The notes under the pieces are model-generated. The model made no database searches. It was not told the origin of the DNA and saw nothing but the letters and a program-made list of their open reading frames with translations. The translations under genes and the position numbers were made by a program. From positions 17,136-81,135 of the forward strand of contig JAGCVZ010000002.1 in the NCBI GenBank assembly GCA_017962125.1: DNA of 64,000 nt, given 5' to 3'. Below are positions 42,219 to 51,931 of the stretch, piece by piece; within the stretch, counting starts at the first letter, position 1, and every line of letters starts with the position of its first letter. The DNA comes from Alphaproteobacteria bacterium (GTDB lineage: Bacteria > Pseudomonadota > Alphaproteobacteria > Rs-D84).

Positions 42219-43226
42219 GTGTCACCAAAAATATCGATAATAATTCCAATATATAATGTCGAAAAGTATTTGCGACGGTGTTTGGATAGTGTACAAAATC
42301 AAACATTTTCGGATTGGCAGGCGATTTGTGTGGACGATGGGTCCCAAGATAAATCTGGGGAAATTGCCGAAGAATACGCGCGAAAAGATAGAAGGTTCTT
42401 TGTTTTGCATAAAAAAAACGGTGGTCAATCGGATGCGCGCAATGTTGGAACTGAAACGGCGACTGGCGAATTTGTAATGTATCTTGATAGTGATGATTTT
42501 ATTCATCCGCAAGCATTGGAAATACTCTATCAATCGGCGATAGATAATGATGCAGATATGGTTGTGTTTAGGTTTGATAATGTGGCGCGAAAACAAATGG
42601 AAAAAATGTTGGTGACCGGCGCTGATATTTCAAATTTTGTACCTGATTCTTACAATAAAAAATATGATGTGAAAAAAATACCACATATTGTAACTGATTT
42701 TATACTAAAATATGCAACTGAACGAGAACACGCGTTGGGTAGATTTAGGGTCAAAAAATGTTATCCTGTATTGAAAATGTTAAAGCATGATTTGGCGCAA
42801 AAATATAAGTTTATACCGGGAATAATTATTGAAGATTTTCCATGGTGGGTGGACATTATGTTTGCGCGACCACGAACTGTTATATTGGATGCACCGCTTT
42901 ATTTCTATGTGCCAAATGCGACATCAAGTCTACATACATCAAAAGCAATGTTTATGATAGAATGTGTTTTTGCCGGATTAAAGCATGCGTATATTCTGTG
43001 TACTGATGTTGCAACACAAAAAGAGACACGCTGGTTTAATGCGGAATTTTTGTGGCCTTTTATAATTACGATGAAACGTTTGGCGGCACGTGTGGATAAT
43101 AAAAAAGATACTGCGCGAATAAAAAATATGTTCATAGAAATGCACAATATGGGCATGCTTGAGAACCCGATAAGGATGCGCGCAAAAAAATATAAACATC
43201 GCATAGAAAAATTTATATCGCAATAG
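42219..43226 (+). CDS. Family 2 glycosyltransferase, duplicate 2
   Basis: 335 aa, start GTG directly after the stop of duplicate 1. Same catalytic motifs (PKISIIIPIYNVEKYLRRCL, CVDDGSQDKSG, FVMYLDSDDFIHPQ), then IEDFPWWVDIMF in the C-terminal half. The N-terminal sugar-nucleotide domain has been kept nearly identical to duplicate 1, while the acceptor half has drifted, as expected for a changed acceptor. It converges with the next gene by 14 nt. Confidence 0.87.
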   Translation: MSPKISIIIPIYNVEKYLRRCLDSVQNQTFSDWQAICVDDGSQDKSGEIAEEYARKDRRFFVLHKKNGGQSDARNVGTETATGEFVMYLDSDDFIHPQALEILYQSAIDNDADMVVFRFDNVARKQMEKMLVTGADISNFVPDSYNKKYDVKKIPHIVTDFILKYATEREHALGRFRVKKCYPVLKMLKHDLAQKYKFIPGIIIEDFPWWVDIMFARPRTVILDAPLYFYVPNATSSLHTSKAMFMIECVFAGLKHAYILCTDVATQKETRWFNAEFLWPFIITMKRLAARVDNKKDTARIKNMFIEMHNMGMLENPIRMRAKKYKHRIEKFISQ

Positions 43227-44055
43227 TTTTAAAACGGTTCGGAATTTTTACAACCCATTTTATTCCCATCATTCCTGGTTTTCCAGGCGCATAGATTGGA
43301 CGGAATATGCGTTGCATGATGCGGGCGGTTTTTATATAACATTCGCCATGTGCAGTTTTTGTTGTGGTTAAATTTATCGTTCCATTCCCACGCCGGCGAA
43401 GATGATTTACCCAATCGATGCCACGTTTTTCCGCTTTTTTAATTAGCATATTCATATCAACTGCGCCAAAGTGAAGCAGATATAAATTTTTATCAATGTG
43501 GAAATTGTGGTGGTGTACATGATGAAACCCACTGCCCCAACGGGCCGGTCGCGACAGTACAACCGGTTTTGTATAACGGGTTGAAAGTAGGGCGTATTCG
43601 CGTTGTGACAGCATCGGTTTCGATTGGTTGAGTGGTTTTTCGGTTTTCATATTTTGTCCGATGTCGAGTCCGATTCCGGAAACTGTTGTTTTGATTCTTA
43701 TCCATGATAAATATTCGCGCAAAGATTTTTTTGCGGTTGGGTCAACAATCAAAAATTCATCACTATCGCAACCAATAACAATGTCGTAAGTTTTGAAAAG
43801 TTCGTTTGCTAAATCTGATATTTTTCCAATTCTGTATTTATCGCCAGCGATGCGTGACATATCGGTATGTGGTAATTTTATTATATTTACACCGTCTGAA
43901 TTTTTTGGTTCGTTTTGATCGGTGCCATCAAGGATAATATAAAGATTTTCTTTGCCTAGTTCGCGCCCATAATAATCAACCCATTTGCTTAAAAAAAATT
44001 CATCATTTCGTGCCATCGTTATGGCGGCAATTTTTTTTATTTGTGTTTTTTGCAC
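43213..44055 (-). CDS. Glycosyltransferase, GT2/GT92-like
   Basis: 280 aa. KKIAAITMARNDEFFLSKWV at the N-terminus, YIILDGTDQN, DIVIGCDSDEFLIVD (D-x-D metal site), and a C-terminal GSGFHHVHHHNFHIDKNLYL, which matches the 'glycosyl transferase family 2/92' proteins with an N-terminal R-N-D-E motif. Surface polysaccharide role is likely from context. It overlaps the next leftward gene (RgpF-like) by 19 nt, showing co-translation. Confidence 0.8.
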   Translation of the reverse strand: MQKTQIKKIAAITMARNDEFFLSKWVDYYGRELGKENLYIILDGTDQNEPKNSDGVNIIKLPHTDMSRIAGDKYRIGKISDLANELFKTYDIVIGCDSDEFLIVDPTAKKSLREYLSWIRIKTTVSGIGLDIGQNMKTEKPLNQSKPMLSQREYALLSTRYTKPVVLSRPARWGSGFHHVHHHNFHIDKNLYLLHFGAVDMNMLIKKAEKRGIDWVNHLRRRGNGTINLTTTKTAHGECYIKTARIMQRIFRPIYAPGKPGMMGIKWVVKIPNRFKTIAI

Positions 44056-44909
44056 ATTATCCTCGATATTGTATATTTTATTTTTCTTAGTATTATTTTA
44101 ACAATGTTTCTTGTTAAAAGCCAATCAATATATTCATCGCCCCATGTCATACGTGCGGATGCTAAAATATCATTGCGCAAAGATGGTTGTAATCTGTTCA
44201 AAACAAATAAAATCTGTCGACCAAAAGACCCATAATGACGAGTCCATGCTAATTTTTTCATAAATGGCATTTTAATTAGATATAGATGTTTTATACGGTT
44301 ATAAATGCCACGGTTAAATATGTTGTACAAGCAGCACCATTCAATATTGTATTTGTTTAACAATCGTGTAAAACCGTTTTCGTAAAGTGCGGTTACCATG
44401 GTTTTATATTTTACTTTTTTTACCGAAGTGATAAATCTATTAAACCATTGTGATAAGAAAATCTTTGGTGTCATGCCGATAAACCAAGACTGAATATGTT
44501 CGAATCTTCCGCCGGTTTTTTTGACCATACCGAATGCATCGGTACCAAAAGATTCCATTTTATGTAAGTACGGTTCAATATCAAACAATGGACCGTATAC
44601 GCTGTCGTTCACCATATACATAAAATCATAACTTGATAAATCTGTGTTTTCGGTTGCCCAAATAAATGCGCGTTTATACGAACCAAAATCATATTCACCA
44701 TGACGCGTCGCGGCAACATAAAGACAGTATGGTTTAATCTTTGCAATTTCAGATTCATCGCAATCAGAATCCATCACCAAGACACAATCGCCATGTTGTG
44801 AAAGTTCACGAACCTGGTGCAAAAGCGCGGGATTGATTTTTCCGTTTTTGTCGTAACCCGCGATTAAAAAGATGCGATTAATCCTCTGCATGTATGTCAT
44901 TATAAACAT
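44037..44909 (-). CDS. Rhamnan synthesis protein F (RgpF)-like glycosyltransferase
   Basis: 290 aa. Pattern of RgpF: FLIAGYDKNGKINPALLHQV, then YVAATRHGEYDFGSYKRAF, then MYMVNDSVYGPLFDIEPYL (N-D-S metal region) and FGMVKKTGGRFEHIQSWFIG. These proteins add sugars in cell-wall or lipopolysaccharide side chains. The ATG at 44909 is used, but ATG at 44900 or 44891 is also possible and none has a strong Shine-Dalgarno sequence. Confidence 0.82.
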   Translation of the reverse strand: MFIMTYMQRINRIFLIAGYDKNGKINPALLHQVRELSQHGDCVLVMDSDCDESEIAKIKPYCLYVAATRHGEYDFGSYKRAFIWATENTDLSSYDFMYMVNDSVYGPLFDIEPYLHKMESFGTDAFGMVKKTGGRFEHIQSWFIGMTPKIFLSQWFNRFITSVKKVKYKTMVTALYENGFTRLLNKYNIEWCCLYNIFNRGIYNRIKHLYLIKMPFMKKLAWTRHYGSFGRQILFVLNRLQPSLRNDILASARMTWGDEYIDWLLTRNIVKIILRKIKYTISRIMCKKHK

Positions 44910-44930
44910 AAAAGATTTTTAACACAAACA

Positions 44931-44952
44931 AAAACCGCCATTGGCTTGGCGG
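44931..44952 (-). terminator. typA terminator (minus direction)
   Basis: Read leftward, CCGCCA-AGCCAA-TGGCGG followed by TTTTTG, just beyond the typA stop. Confidence 0.8.
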
Positions 44953-44962
44953 ATATTTGTTT

Positions 44963-46801
44963 CTATAATGTTTCATCTTTTCCGCGGGCGAGTTTTTTAC
45001 GCTTTCCGCTGTCTAATTCTTTCTTGCGCAGGCGGATTGTTGCGGGCGTTACTTCTACTAATTCATCGTCTTGGATGTATGACAACGCTTCTTCTAATGA
45101 CATTTTACGTGGCGGTGCAAGGAACAATTTTTCATCGGCCGTTACACTGCGGACGTTGGTAAGTTCTTTACCCTTTATTGGATTTACTTCCAAGTCGTTT
45201 TCTTTGCTGTGTTCGCCGATAATCATACCAGAATAAACCTCGGTTTGAGGGCCAACAAATAGGACACCGCGCGGTTCAAGGTTATGCAATGCGTATGTTG
45301 CCGTTACACCATTTTCCATAGAAACCAAAACACCTGGACGATATTGAACAATTGGACCGCGATATGGACCGTATTTATCAAACACGCGATTCATAATCCC
45401 TGTGCCACGTGTATCGGTTCTGAATTCCGAAAGGTATCCGATAAGTCCGCGTGATGGTGCAGAAAAAACAATACGTGTTTTTCCGCCACCGGACGCCTTC
45501 ATTTCGGTAATCGTTGCCTTGCGCTTGGTCATTTTTTCAATAACAACGCCACTGAATTCATCATCAACGTCAACAACGACTTCTTCGATTGGTTCCAAAG
45601 TTTCGCCGTTTTCTCCAGTGTGCATAACAACGCGTGGACGCGACACCGAAAGTTCAAAACCTTCGCGACGCATCGTTTCGATTAAAATTCCAAGTTGTAA
45701 TTCGCCACGACCGGAAACTTCGAAAGATTCTTTGTTTTCACTTTGTGTGACTTTTAGTGCGATATTCGTTTCGGCCTCTTTGAATAAACGTTCGCCAATC
45801 ATGCGCGATGTAAGTTTTTTACCGCTTTTTCCAGCAAGTGGTGATGTGTTCACGAAAAACGTCATGGTAAGGGTTGGGGGATCAATGGGCATCGCCGGAA
45901 TTGGTTCTGTAACTTCGGGAGCGCAGAGCGTGTCCGCCACAGTTGCTTTGCTGAACCCGGCAACAACGACAATGTCGCCTGCTGATGCGCTTTCACGGGA
46001 AATTTTTTCAATTCCACGATGTTCAATAATTTTCGTGATTTTGGCGTTTTCTATAAATTCGCCCTGCATATTTATTGCCTTTACACTTTGCCCAACGTGC
46101 ACAGTCCCAGATTCAATTTTTCCCGTTAAAATGCGCCCTACATACGGGTCTGATTCCAAAGTTGTTGCAAGCATAGTGAATGGTGCGTCCAGTTGACAGC
46201 GCGAGCAATTGCAATCCGGTGCCGGCACATGGTCAACAATCAATTGGAACAGTGGGGTTAAATCTTTGTGTTCGTCATTCAAATCGCGTACCGCCCAACC
46301 GTCGCGCCCAACCGCGTATAAATATGGAAAATCAAGTTGCGCATCGTCCGCGCCAAGTTTATCAAACAGGTCAAATGTTTCGGATAAAACTTCGTCTGGG
46401 CGTGCATCGTTGCGGTCAACCTTGTTAATGCAAACAATAGGACGCAGTCCTAATTTTAATGCCTTGGATAATACGAATTTTGTTTGGGGCAGGGGGCCTT
46501 CGGCACTGTCAACAAGCAGTACAACACCGTCAACCATTGATAAAATACGTTCTACTTCGCCACCAAAGTCTGCGTGACCCGGTGTATCCACAATGTTTAT
46601 TTTGTAATCATGCCACAAAACCGATGTTGGCTTTGCGGAAATAGTGATTCCGCGTTCGCGTTCAATGTCCCCACTGTCCATAACGCGGTCTTCAACGTGC
46701 TCATTTTCGCGGAACGTTCCCGCCTGTTTCAGCATGTTATCAACCAAGGTTGTTTTTCCATGGTCAACGTGCGCAATAATAGCAATATTACGAATCTTCA
46801 T
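44963..46801 (-). CDS. typA: Ribosome-associated GTPase TypA/BipA
   Basis: 612 aa. Translational GTPase involved in ribosome assembly and stress responses. G1 AHVDHGKTTLVDNML, switch I RERGITISAKPTS, G3 DTPGHADFGGEV, G4 NKVDR, then EF-G-like domains and the BipA-specific C-terminal domain. Full family length. It diverges from the hypothetical gene at 46923. Confidence 0.97.
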   Translation of the reverse strand: MKIRNIAIIAHVDHGKTTLVDNMLKQAGTFRENEHVEDRVMDSGDIERERGITISAKPTSVLWHDYKINIVDTPGHADFGGEVERILSMVDGVVLLVDSAEGPLPQTKFVLSKALKLGLRPIVCINKVDRNDARPDEVLSETFDLFDKLGADDAQLDFPYLYAVGRDGWAVRDLNDEHKDLTPLFQLIVDHVPAPDCNCSRCQLDAPFTMLATTLESDPYVGRILTGKIESGTVHVGQSVKAINMQGEFIENAKITKIIEHRGIEKISRESASAGDIVVVAGFSKATVADTLCAPEVTEPIPAMPIDPPTLTMTFFVNTSPLAGKSGKKLTSRMIGERLFKEAETNIALKVTQSENKESFEVSGRGELQLGILIETMRREGFELSVSRPRVVMHTGENGETLEPIEEVVVDVDDEFSGVVIEKMTKRKATITEMKASGGGKTRIVFSAPSRGLIGYLSEFRTDTRGTGIMNRVFDKYGPYRGPIVQYRPGVLVSMENGVTATYALHNLEPRGVLFVGPQTEVYSGMIIGEHSKENDLEVNPIKGKELTNVRSVTADEKLFLAPPRKMSLEEALSYIQDDELVEVTPATIRLRKKELDSGKRKKLARGKDETL

Positions 46802-46922
46802 GTTTTAGCCTTTTTTGCCCTAAGAGCATAGATTACACTATATTTTGGATTTTTCAAATAAAAAATTTGATTTTGTCAAAATTTTGGAGTAAAATCGTCC
46901 GGGCTGAGCCAAAGGATTAAAG

Positions 46923-47786
46923 ATGCCAAAGAATTATGACAAGATGATTGCGGATGCAACTCATAGAATCGCGAATTATTATCAGACTAAGCTTATACAG
47001 AATGCGGGGAAATATTCTGCGGATATGTGTGAACAGATGTATAAGGATGCAAAGGAGATGCATGATAGTGCCAATGATGTGAATTGGTATATAAACTATG
47101 GCTGGTATAAGATAACCATGCAAGTGTATAGTCTGGATAGGGATGTGTGCAACAAAGTAGCAAGACCATTTTTCAATGCGGCTCGGGAATATATGGTGCA
47201 CAAGCAAGGTAAATTCGGGGTCTATGATACTGATGAACAGAAAGTGGATACGGCAATAGAGAAACTTTATGCAAAAATTGGTGAAAAAAACCAAACATTA
47301 GAGGAAAATTCAAAACAAAGACCAATTGATTATGTTGCAACTATTTCTGATACGGTCGAAAAACTTACAAAGTTTTATGAAATAAAATTGGAAAAGATTA
47401 AAGACAAAATATCCGAAGAGAAATATAAAGAGTTTATCAAAGAACTAGATACTTTGCGTGTTGGCGCTAACATCGAAAGTGAACAGTACTATCTTGGGGC
47501 GAATTATGGTTGGATGAGCGCGGTTGGATTGATGAATTTAGATTACAATATGCGCCAAGTTGCAGAAAAATTCTTTAACGCTGTCAAACAATATGTTAAC
47601 TCAAAAGCACAAGGTTTAGATGTTTCGAAAAGCGAACAGGAAATTATGCGTTCTGTTAAAGTGATAAATTTGAAAATTGGTGGTGAAATGTTTATTGGTT
47701 TGAAAGATTTGTTCTTGTCGGAATCGCATTTTATGACACGGTGTGACCTTTCAGAATGTGTTGCAAGGCTTAACAAAAAAAGGTAG
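46923..47786 (+). CDS. Hypothetical protein with two tandem helical repeats, 287 aa
   Basis: All-helical, soluble, no signal peptide. Residues ~5-120 and ~135-255 are clearly homologous: Y-Y-Q-T-K-L / F-Y-E-I-K-L, then Y-x-x-x-K/M-Y-K-x-x-K-E/I, then the INYGWYKITMQVYSLDRDVC / GANYGWMSAVGLMNLDYNMR block, then FFNAAREYM / FFNAVKQYV. This shows internal duplication. Family unknown. The next gene starts 6 nt downstream and resembles it in composition. No mobile signs are visible around the pair. Confidence 0.75.
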   Translation: MPKNYDKMIADATHRIANYYQTKLIQNAGKYSADMCEQMYKDAKEMHDSANDVNWYINYGWYKITMQVYSLDRDVCNKVARPFFNAAREYMVHKQGKFGVYDTDEQKVDTAIEKLYAKIGEKNQTLEENSKQRPIDYVATISDTVEKLTKFYEIKLEKIKDKISEEKYKEFIKELDTLRVGANIESEQYYLGANYGWMSAVGLMNLDYNMRQVAEKFFNAVKQYVNSKAQGLDVSKSEQEIMRSVKVINLKIGGEMFIGLKDLFLSESHFMTRCDLSECVARLNKKR

Positions 47787-47791
47787 TAAAA

Positions 47792-48280
47792 ATGGGAAAA
47801 AATTTAAACGATAGTTTTGAACAGGATGTCAAAGAAAGTTTGCAACTTTTGTATTCTGTGTTAGATAAAAAATCAAAAAGGGTTGATCCGCAAAATTACG
47901 CTATTTGCAGGCAATATGTAGTGTTTTTAAAAAGTGTTGCGAACAATCCTCGTATGTATTGTAAGCCGGGGAAAGAGTTTGATAAAAATACTGAAAAGTT
48001 AAGCTTTTTTGTGCGAAGTGACTACCCATTAGTTAATGTGGATGAACGCGCCGCACAAAGTGTTTATGATATAATGATTTGCATGCGTGATTATATTATA
48101 CACTATACTGAATCGGACAATTCTAAATATGAATGTAAATATAAATCAAAACAAGAAGCAATCAATGCAATGCGTTTGTTTAAACGTGATTCCATAGAGA
48201 TGACAGGTGGTATGATTCCATATGTTGCACGAAATCTGATGCAGAAATTACGTGATTCTATGTTGTGTCACAAGAAATAA
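47792..48280 (+). CDS. Hypothetical helical protein, 162 aa
   Basis: Soluble, rich in Lys, Asp and Tyr (starts MGKNLNDSFEQDVKESLQLL; contains YDIMICMRDYIIHYTESDNS and a late basic helix). It may be a diverged single-repeat relative of the preceding gene, since both have a Y-x-x-x(n)-F-x-x-x-R/K-x-Y layout, but that is weak. Same operon, terminator directly after. Confidence 0.65.
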   Translation: MGKNLNDSFEQDVKESLQLLYSVLDKKSKRVDPQNYAICRQYVVFLKSVANNPRMYCKPGKEFDKNTEKLSFFVRSDYPLVNVDERAAQSVYDIMICMRDYIIHYTESDNSKYECKYKSKQEAINAMRLFKRDSIEMTGGMIPYVARNLMQKLRDSMLCHKK

Positions 48281-48284
48281 AGAT

Positions 48285-48309
48285 ACCGCCCATTTGGGCG
48301 GTTGTTTTT
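48285..48309 (+). terminator. Terminator between convergent genes
   Basis: ACCGCCC-ATTT-GGGCGGT followed by TGTTTTTTA. It serves the hypothetical operon and ends where serS ends on the other strand. Confidence 0.85.
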
Positions 48310-49589
48310 TAGTGCTTTCCACCAATTTTTGTTCGCCCGCCCATTAACGGTTGGAGTTTTTTCGGAATGTTCACAGAACCATCGGCGTTTTGGTGGTTTT
48401 CAATTATTGGTACCAATGCACGGGGCACGGCGATTCCAGTATTGTTTAATGTCGCAACAAATTTTACTTCGCCTGTTGCGTTTTCGCGATAGCGTGTGTT
48501 GGTGCGGCGTGCCTGGAACTGACCAATCGATGAACAAGAACCCAATTCCCGATACGCATTTTCTGATGGGAACCATGCTTCGACGTCGTTCATTTTTACT
48601 TTGTTAAAACCCATGTCGCCGGTGGAATTTGCAATTACGCGATATGGTAATTCAAAATCGCCCACAACTTCGCACAGGTTGTTTAACAAAAATTCATGCA
48701 TTTCGTCGCTTTCTTCGGGACGACAGAAAATATATTGTTCCACTTTGTCAAAATGGTGAAAACGAACCAGTCCGCGTGTGTCGCGACCAGCGGCACCCGC
48801 CTCTTTACGGAAACATGTGGAAAATCCAGCATATTTTATTGGTAATTTGTTTTCAGGTAAAATTTCATCAGCATGCATAGAGTTTAAAATTATTTCTGCG
48901 GTTCCCGCCAAACAACGGTCTGTTTCCGCCAGCATGAAAACATCATCATTCATAACCGACAAATCCGAACCCATGAAATGGCCTGCATTGAATATAGTTT
49001 GTGGTTTCGTAACAGGTGGACATTCAATATATTTGAAACCTTTACTAATCAATTTTTGAATTACATATGTTTGAATTGCTAGTGATAATTCTGCCAATTC
49101 ACCACACAGACAATATGTGCGTGTGCCACAAATTTCTGCGATTTTTTCTGGCATCCACCATCCGTTCATATCCAACAATTCCCACTGGGGCCGTGGCGTG
49201 AAATCGAATTTGCGTGGTGTGCCGACCCGGCGCACTTCCACATTGGCGGAATCGTCTGCGCCAATGGGTGCATCGCTTGACGGAATTTGTGGAACGCGGT
49301 GCAAAAGGTCGTTTAACTTTGCTTCTTTTTCTGCAAGTTCTGCCAAATCATTTGCAATCTCGATGCCGATTTGTTTTGATTTTGCAATCAATGGTGCCTT
49401 GTCTGTTGCGGTTGGAATTTCGCGCGAAATTTTATTCTTTTCTGCGGTTTTCGTTTGTGTGATTGTCTTTAATTCGCGAACGCGCACATCGAGGGATAAA
49501 ATGTCATCGACAACATCCGGAAAGTTTTTTACGCGACATGCGTTCTTTACGACATCTGGGTTTTCACGAATAAATTTCATATCCAACAT
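48309..49589 (-). CDS. serS: Seryl-tRNA synthetase
   Basis: 426 aa class II synthetase. An N-terminal tRNA-binding coiled coil (residues ~30-100), motif 2 FRKEAGAAGRDTRGLVRFHHF with the conserved F-R-x-E, and motif 3 GIAVPRALVPIIENHQ, where the family's final Arg is represented in the A-V-P-R-A-L segment. Full length. trxB lies 12 nt upstream on the same strand. Confidence 0.96.
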   Translation of the reverse strand: MLDMKFIRENPDVVKNACRVKNFPDVVDDILSLDVRVRELKTITQTKTAEKNKISREIPTATDKAPLIAKSKQIGIEIANDLAELAEKEAKLNDLLHRVPQIPSSDAPIGADDSANVEVRRVGTPRKFDFTPRPQWELLDMNGWWMPEKIAEICGTRTYCLCGELAELSLAIQTYVIQKLISKGFKYIECPPVTKPQTIFNAGHFMGSDLSVMNDDVFMLAETDRCLAGTAEIILNSMHADEILPENKLPIKYAGFSTCFRKEAGAAGRDTRGLVRFHHFDKVEQYIFCRPEESDEMHEFLLNNLCEVVGDFELPYRVIANSTGDMGFNKVKMNDVEAWFPSENAYRELGSCSSIGQFQARRTNTRYRENATGEVKFVATLNNTGIAVPRALVPIIENHQNADGSVNIPKKLQPLMGGRTKIGGKH

Positions 49590-49601
49590 TTTTTATCCTT
49601 T

Positions 49602-50507
49602 TTATTGTGCGTTTGCATTAAGGTATGCGATTGCGTCCATCGCTGCAGTACAGCCTGTGCCGACCGCCGTTGCAATTTGCATTTTTATATTCGAATGAAC
49701 ATCACCCGCGACAAACATCCCCTGTGGCAGGTTTTCCGGTGCAAGTCTTCCAAGGTCATCGCGCTTTATATCCTCGCTTAGATAATCGGTGTTTGCTTCG
49801 TGCCCAATCGCAACAAAAATTCCGTCACAAATTATTTGTTCGTTATTTGTTGTTGTTGCAACAAGCTCGCCACTTTCGGAATTTGGTCGCGCGGATATAG
49901 ATTTTAATTCAGTGTTAAAAACACATTCAATATTAGGCTTTTCCGCAACGCGGTCGCGAATGATTGCTTCGGCGCGGGTAAATGCAGATTTGCGATAAAC
50001 GATTTTTACGGTTTTTGCAATATCCGCCAAATACAATGCATCATTCAACGCGGTGTTTCCGCCACCGATAACAAGAACTGTTTTCCCGCTATAGAAAAAT
50101 CCATCACATGTTGCGCAATACGAAACGCCACGACCAAAGAATTCGCGTGCACCGGCGATTTCAAGTTTTCGGGGACTGGCCCCCGTCGCCAAAATAACGG
50201 CGCGCGCGTCGTATTTTTTTCCGTGTGTATCAGTCAGTGTAAACGTATTGTTTTCGCCATTTTCAATATGAGAAACAGTGTTCATTTCAATTTTTGCACC
50301 GAAAGATTCCGCCTGGGACTTCATAAATTGAATAAGTTCGAATCCAGAACCTTTAAATCCTGGGTAATTTTCAAGTGTTGCAATTCCCGCGGTTTGTCCC
50401 CCAAGTGTATCACCCCCCATAACAAGAGTGTTTTTGTTTGCGCGTCCGCAATATAATGCCGCGGTCAATCCGGCTGGCCCAGAACCTAAAATAATAACGT
50501 CATACAT
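49602..50507 (-). CDS. trxB: Thioredoxin reductase
   Basis: 301 aa FAD/NADPH enzyme that reduces thioredoxin. FAD motif IILGSGPAGLTAALYCGRAN, redox-active CATCDG (C-A-T-C), NADPH motif VIGGGNTALNDALYLA, and the C-terminal FVAGDVHSN FAD-binding segment are present. The family's usual length is ~315. It is upstream of serS. Confidence 0.95.
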   Translation of the reverse strand: MYDVIILGSGPAGLTAALYCGRANKNTLVMGGDTLGGQTAGIATLENYPGFKGSGFELIQFMKSQAESFGAKIEMNTVSHIENGENNTFTLTDTHGKKYDARAVILATGASPRKLEIAGAREFFGRGVSYCATCDGFFYSGKTVLVIGGGNTALNDALYLADIAKTVKIVYRKSAFTRAEAIIRDRVAEKPNIECVFNTELKSISARPNSESGELVATTTNNEQIICDGIFVAIGHEANTDYLSEDIKRDDLGRLAPENLPQGMFVAGDVHSNIKMQIATAVGTGCTAAMDAIAYLNANAQ

Positions 50508-50568
50508 GTAAAAAATCCTTTTTGTGGATTATAACATAACACAAGTATGATAAATGTGCCATAAAAAA

Positions 50569-51066
50569 TTATTGTTTGCCGAAATGCTTTTTTAGTGTTT
50601 GATATGCGGCGGAAATTTTTGCAAATTCGGTGCCGGTTGAATCGGAATTTTTCGCTGTGTCTGGGTGGTGTTTCTTTGCAAGCGCACGATATTTTGCCCC
50701 AATTTCGCGCCATGATGCGGTAATCGGCAACTCAAGCGTTTTGAATGCCGCAATAATTGATGATGGCAAAGATTTTTTTGGTGGCATTTTATCGAATGTA
50801 GAACGGCCACTAATAAAGTCATTAAGGAATTTTATGTAATCGGCGCTATCTTGGGATGAACGTTTGCCAATCGGGCTACCAAAAGTTTGTTTTTCCCAAT
50901 CTTCTTCGATTTCATCAGCAGACATGTTTGCATAATAGTTCCAATTTTTATTGTATTCGGCGGCGTGTTCTTTACAAAAGCACCAGTATTCTTTTAGGTC
51001 GCGTGTTTTTGGTGCGCGGCAAGTGCCCGCTTTAGTGCAACCTGGAAAATCACATTTTTTAATCAT
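50569..51066 (-). CDS. J-domain protein with N-terminal Cys motif
   Basis: 165 aa. The C-terminal ~65 residues are a J domain: ITASWREIGAKYRALAKKHH followed by P-D (the HPD catalytic tripeptide that stimulates DnaK), ending AAYQTLKKHFGKQ. The N-terminal MIKKCDFPGCTKAGTCRAPK with C-x-x-x-x-C and later CFCKEH suggests a zinc site. This matches the DnaJ-like proteins common in Alphaproteobacteria. The start is the ATG at 51066, overlapping xerD by 8 nt. Confidence 0.85.
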   Translation of the reverse strand: MIKKCDFPGCTKAGTCRAPKTRDLKEYWCFCKEHAAEYNKNWNYYANMSADEIEEDWEKQTFGSPIGKRSSQDSADYIKFLNDFISGRSTFDKMPPKKSLPSSIIAAFKTLELPITASWREIGAKYRALAKKHHPDTAKNSDSTGTEFAKISAAYQTLKKHFGKQ

Positions 51067-51931
51067 GCTTGCATCCTTTGGTTTCTGAAAGTGGGTGGTG
51101 TTGTTCAACAACTTGTTGTAATTTCTCTGGTAACACATGTGTATATATTTGTGTTGTTGATATATCTTCGTGTCCAAGCATTGTTTGTATTGCCCTTAGG
51201 TTTGCGCCATGTGATAATAAATGGGACGCAAAGGAATGTCGCAGAACATGTGGACCAACACGTGAAGGCGAAATCCCCGCGAGTGTTGCACACTTTTTTA
51301 GTATTTTAAAAAAACCGTCACGCGTGATATGTCCAGATGCACTATGCGATGGAAATACATATTTTGATTCATCGTCATCGCGCATTCGTAGCCAACGTGT
51401 TAACGCAGTTTGCGCTTCGGCATGCATTGGCACAATTCGTTCTTTTGCACCTTTGCCATGTATTAAAAGTCTATCACCCAAGAGTGCGGTCATTTGTAAT
51501 TCGCACAGTTCGGATACACGCAGTCCAGATGCATAAATCAATTCTATCATTGCGCGCAGACGCGTTGCATTTCGTACGTCACCCGCAGAAGATATAAGTA
51601 ATTCGATTTCGTTGGTTGTTAATAATTTAGGTAGTGGTTTGGTGCGTTTGGGTAATTCCAAGTTGGTTGTGGGGTTCTTGGTTATTATGTGTTCTAACAT
51701 TAAAAATTTATAGAATCCGCGTAGTGCGCTGGCTTTGCGCGCAATAGATGTTGGACATGCATTAATTTCACCAAGATATTTTTGAATATCTTGTTCGGTT
51801 GCTTTTATTAAACCGCCGTCTATCGCACTGTCCGCCATGCGTAAATCGTTGGCGTAACTTGTTAAGGTGTTTTTGCTGCGTCCTTTTTCTGCAGAAAGTG
51901 CTTCTAAGAATATGTCAATGTAATTCATCAT
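51059..51931 (-). CDS. xerD: Tyrosine recombinase XerD
   Basis: 290 aa. Resolves chromosome dimers at dif with XerC, under FtsK control (ftsK is at 61.4 kb). Catalytic residues: Arg in YASGLRVSEL, Lys in GKGAKERIVP, HVLRHSFASH (H-x-x-R), LGHEDIST and the Tyr in IYTHVLPEKL. The QIYTHV and terminal HHPL features favour XerD over XerC. A 43-aa membrane-protein gene overlaps its start (ATGA), so the two are co-translated. Confidence 0.9.
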   Translation of the reverse strand: MMNYIDIFLEALSAEKGRSKNTLTSYANDLRMADSAIDGGLIKATEQDIQKYLGEINACPTSIARKASALRGFYKFLMLEHIITKNPTTNLELPKRTKPLPKLLTTNEIELLISSAGDVRNATRLRAMIELIYASGLRVSELCELQMTALLGDRLLIHGKGAKERIVPMHAEAQTALTRWLRMRDDDESKYVFPSHSASGHITRDGFFKILKKCATLAGISPSRVGPHVLRHSFASHLLSHGANLRAIQTMLGHEDISTTQIYTHVLPEKLQQVVEQHHPLSETKGCKHD

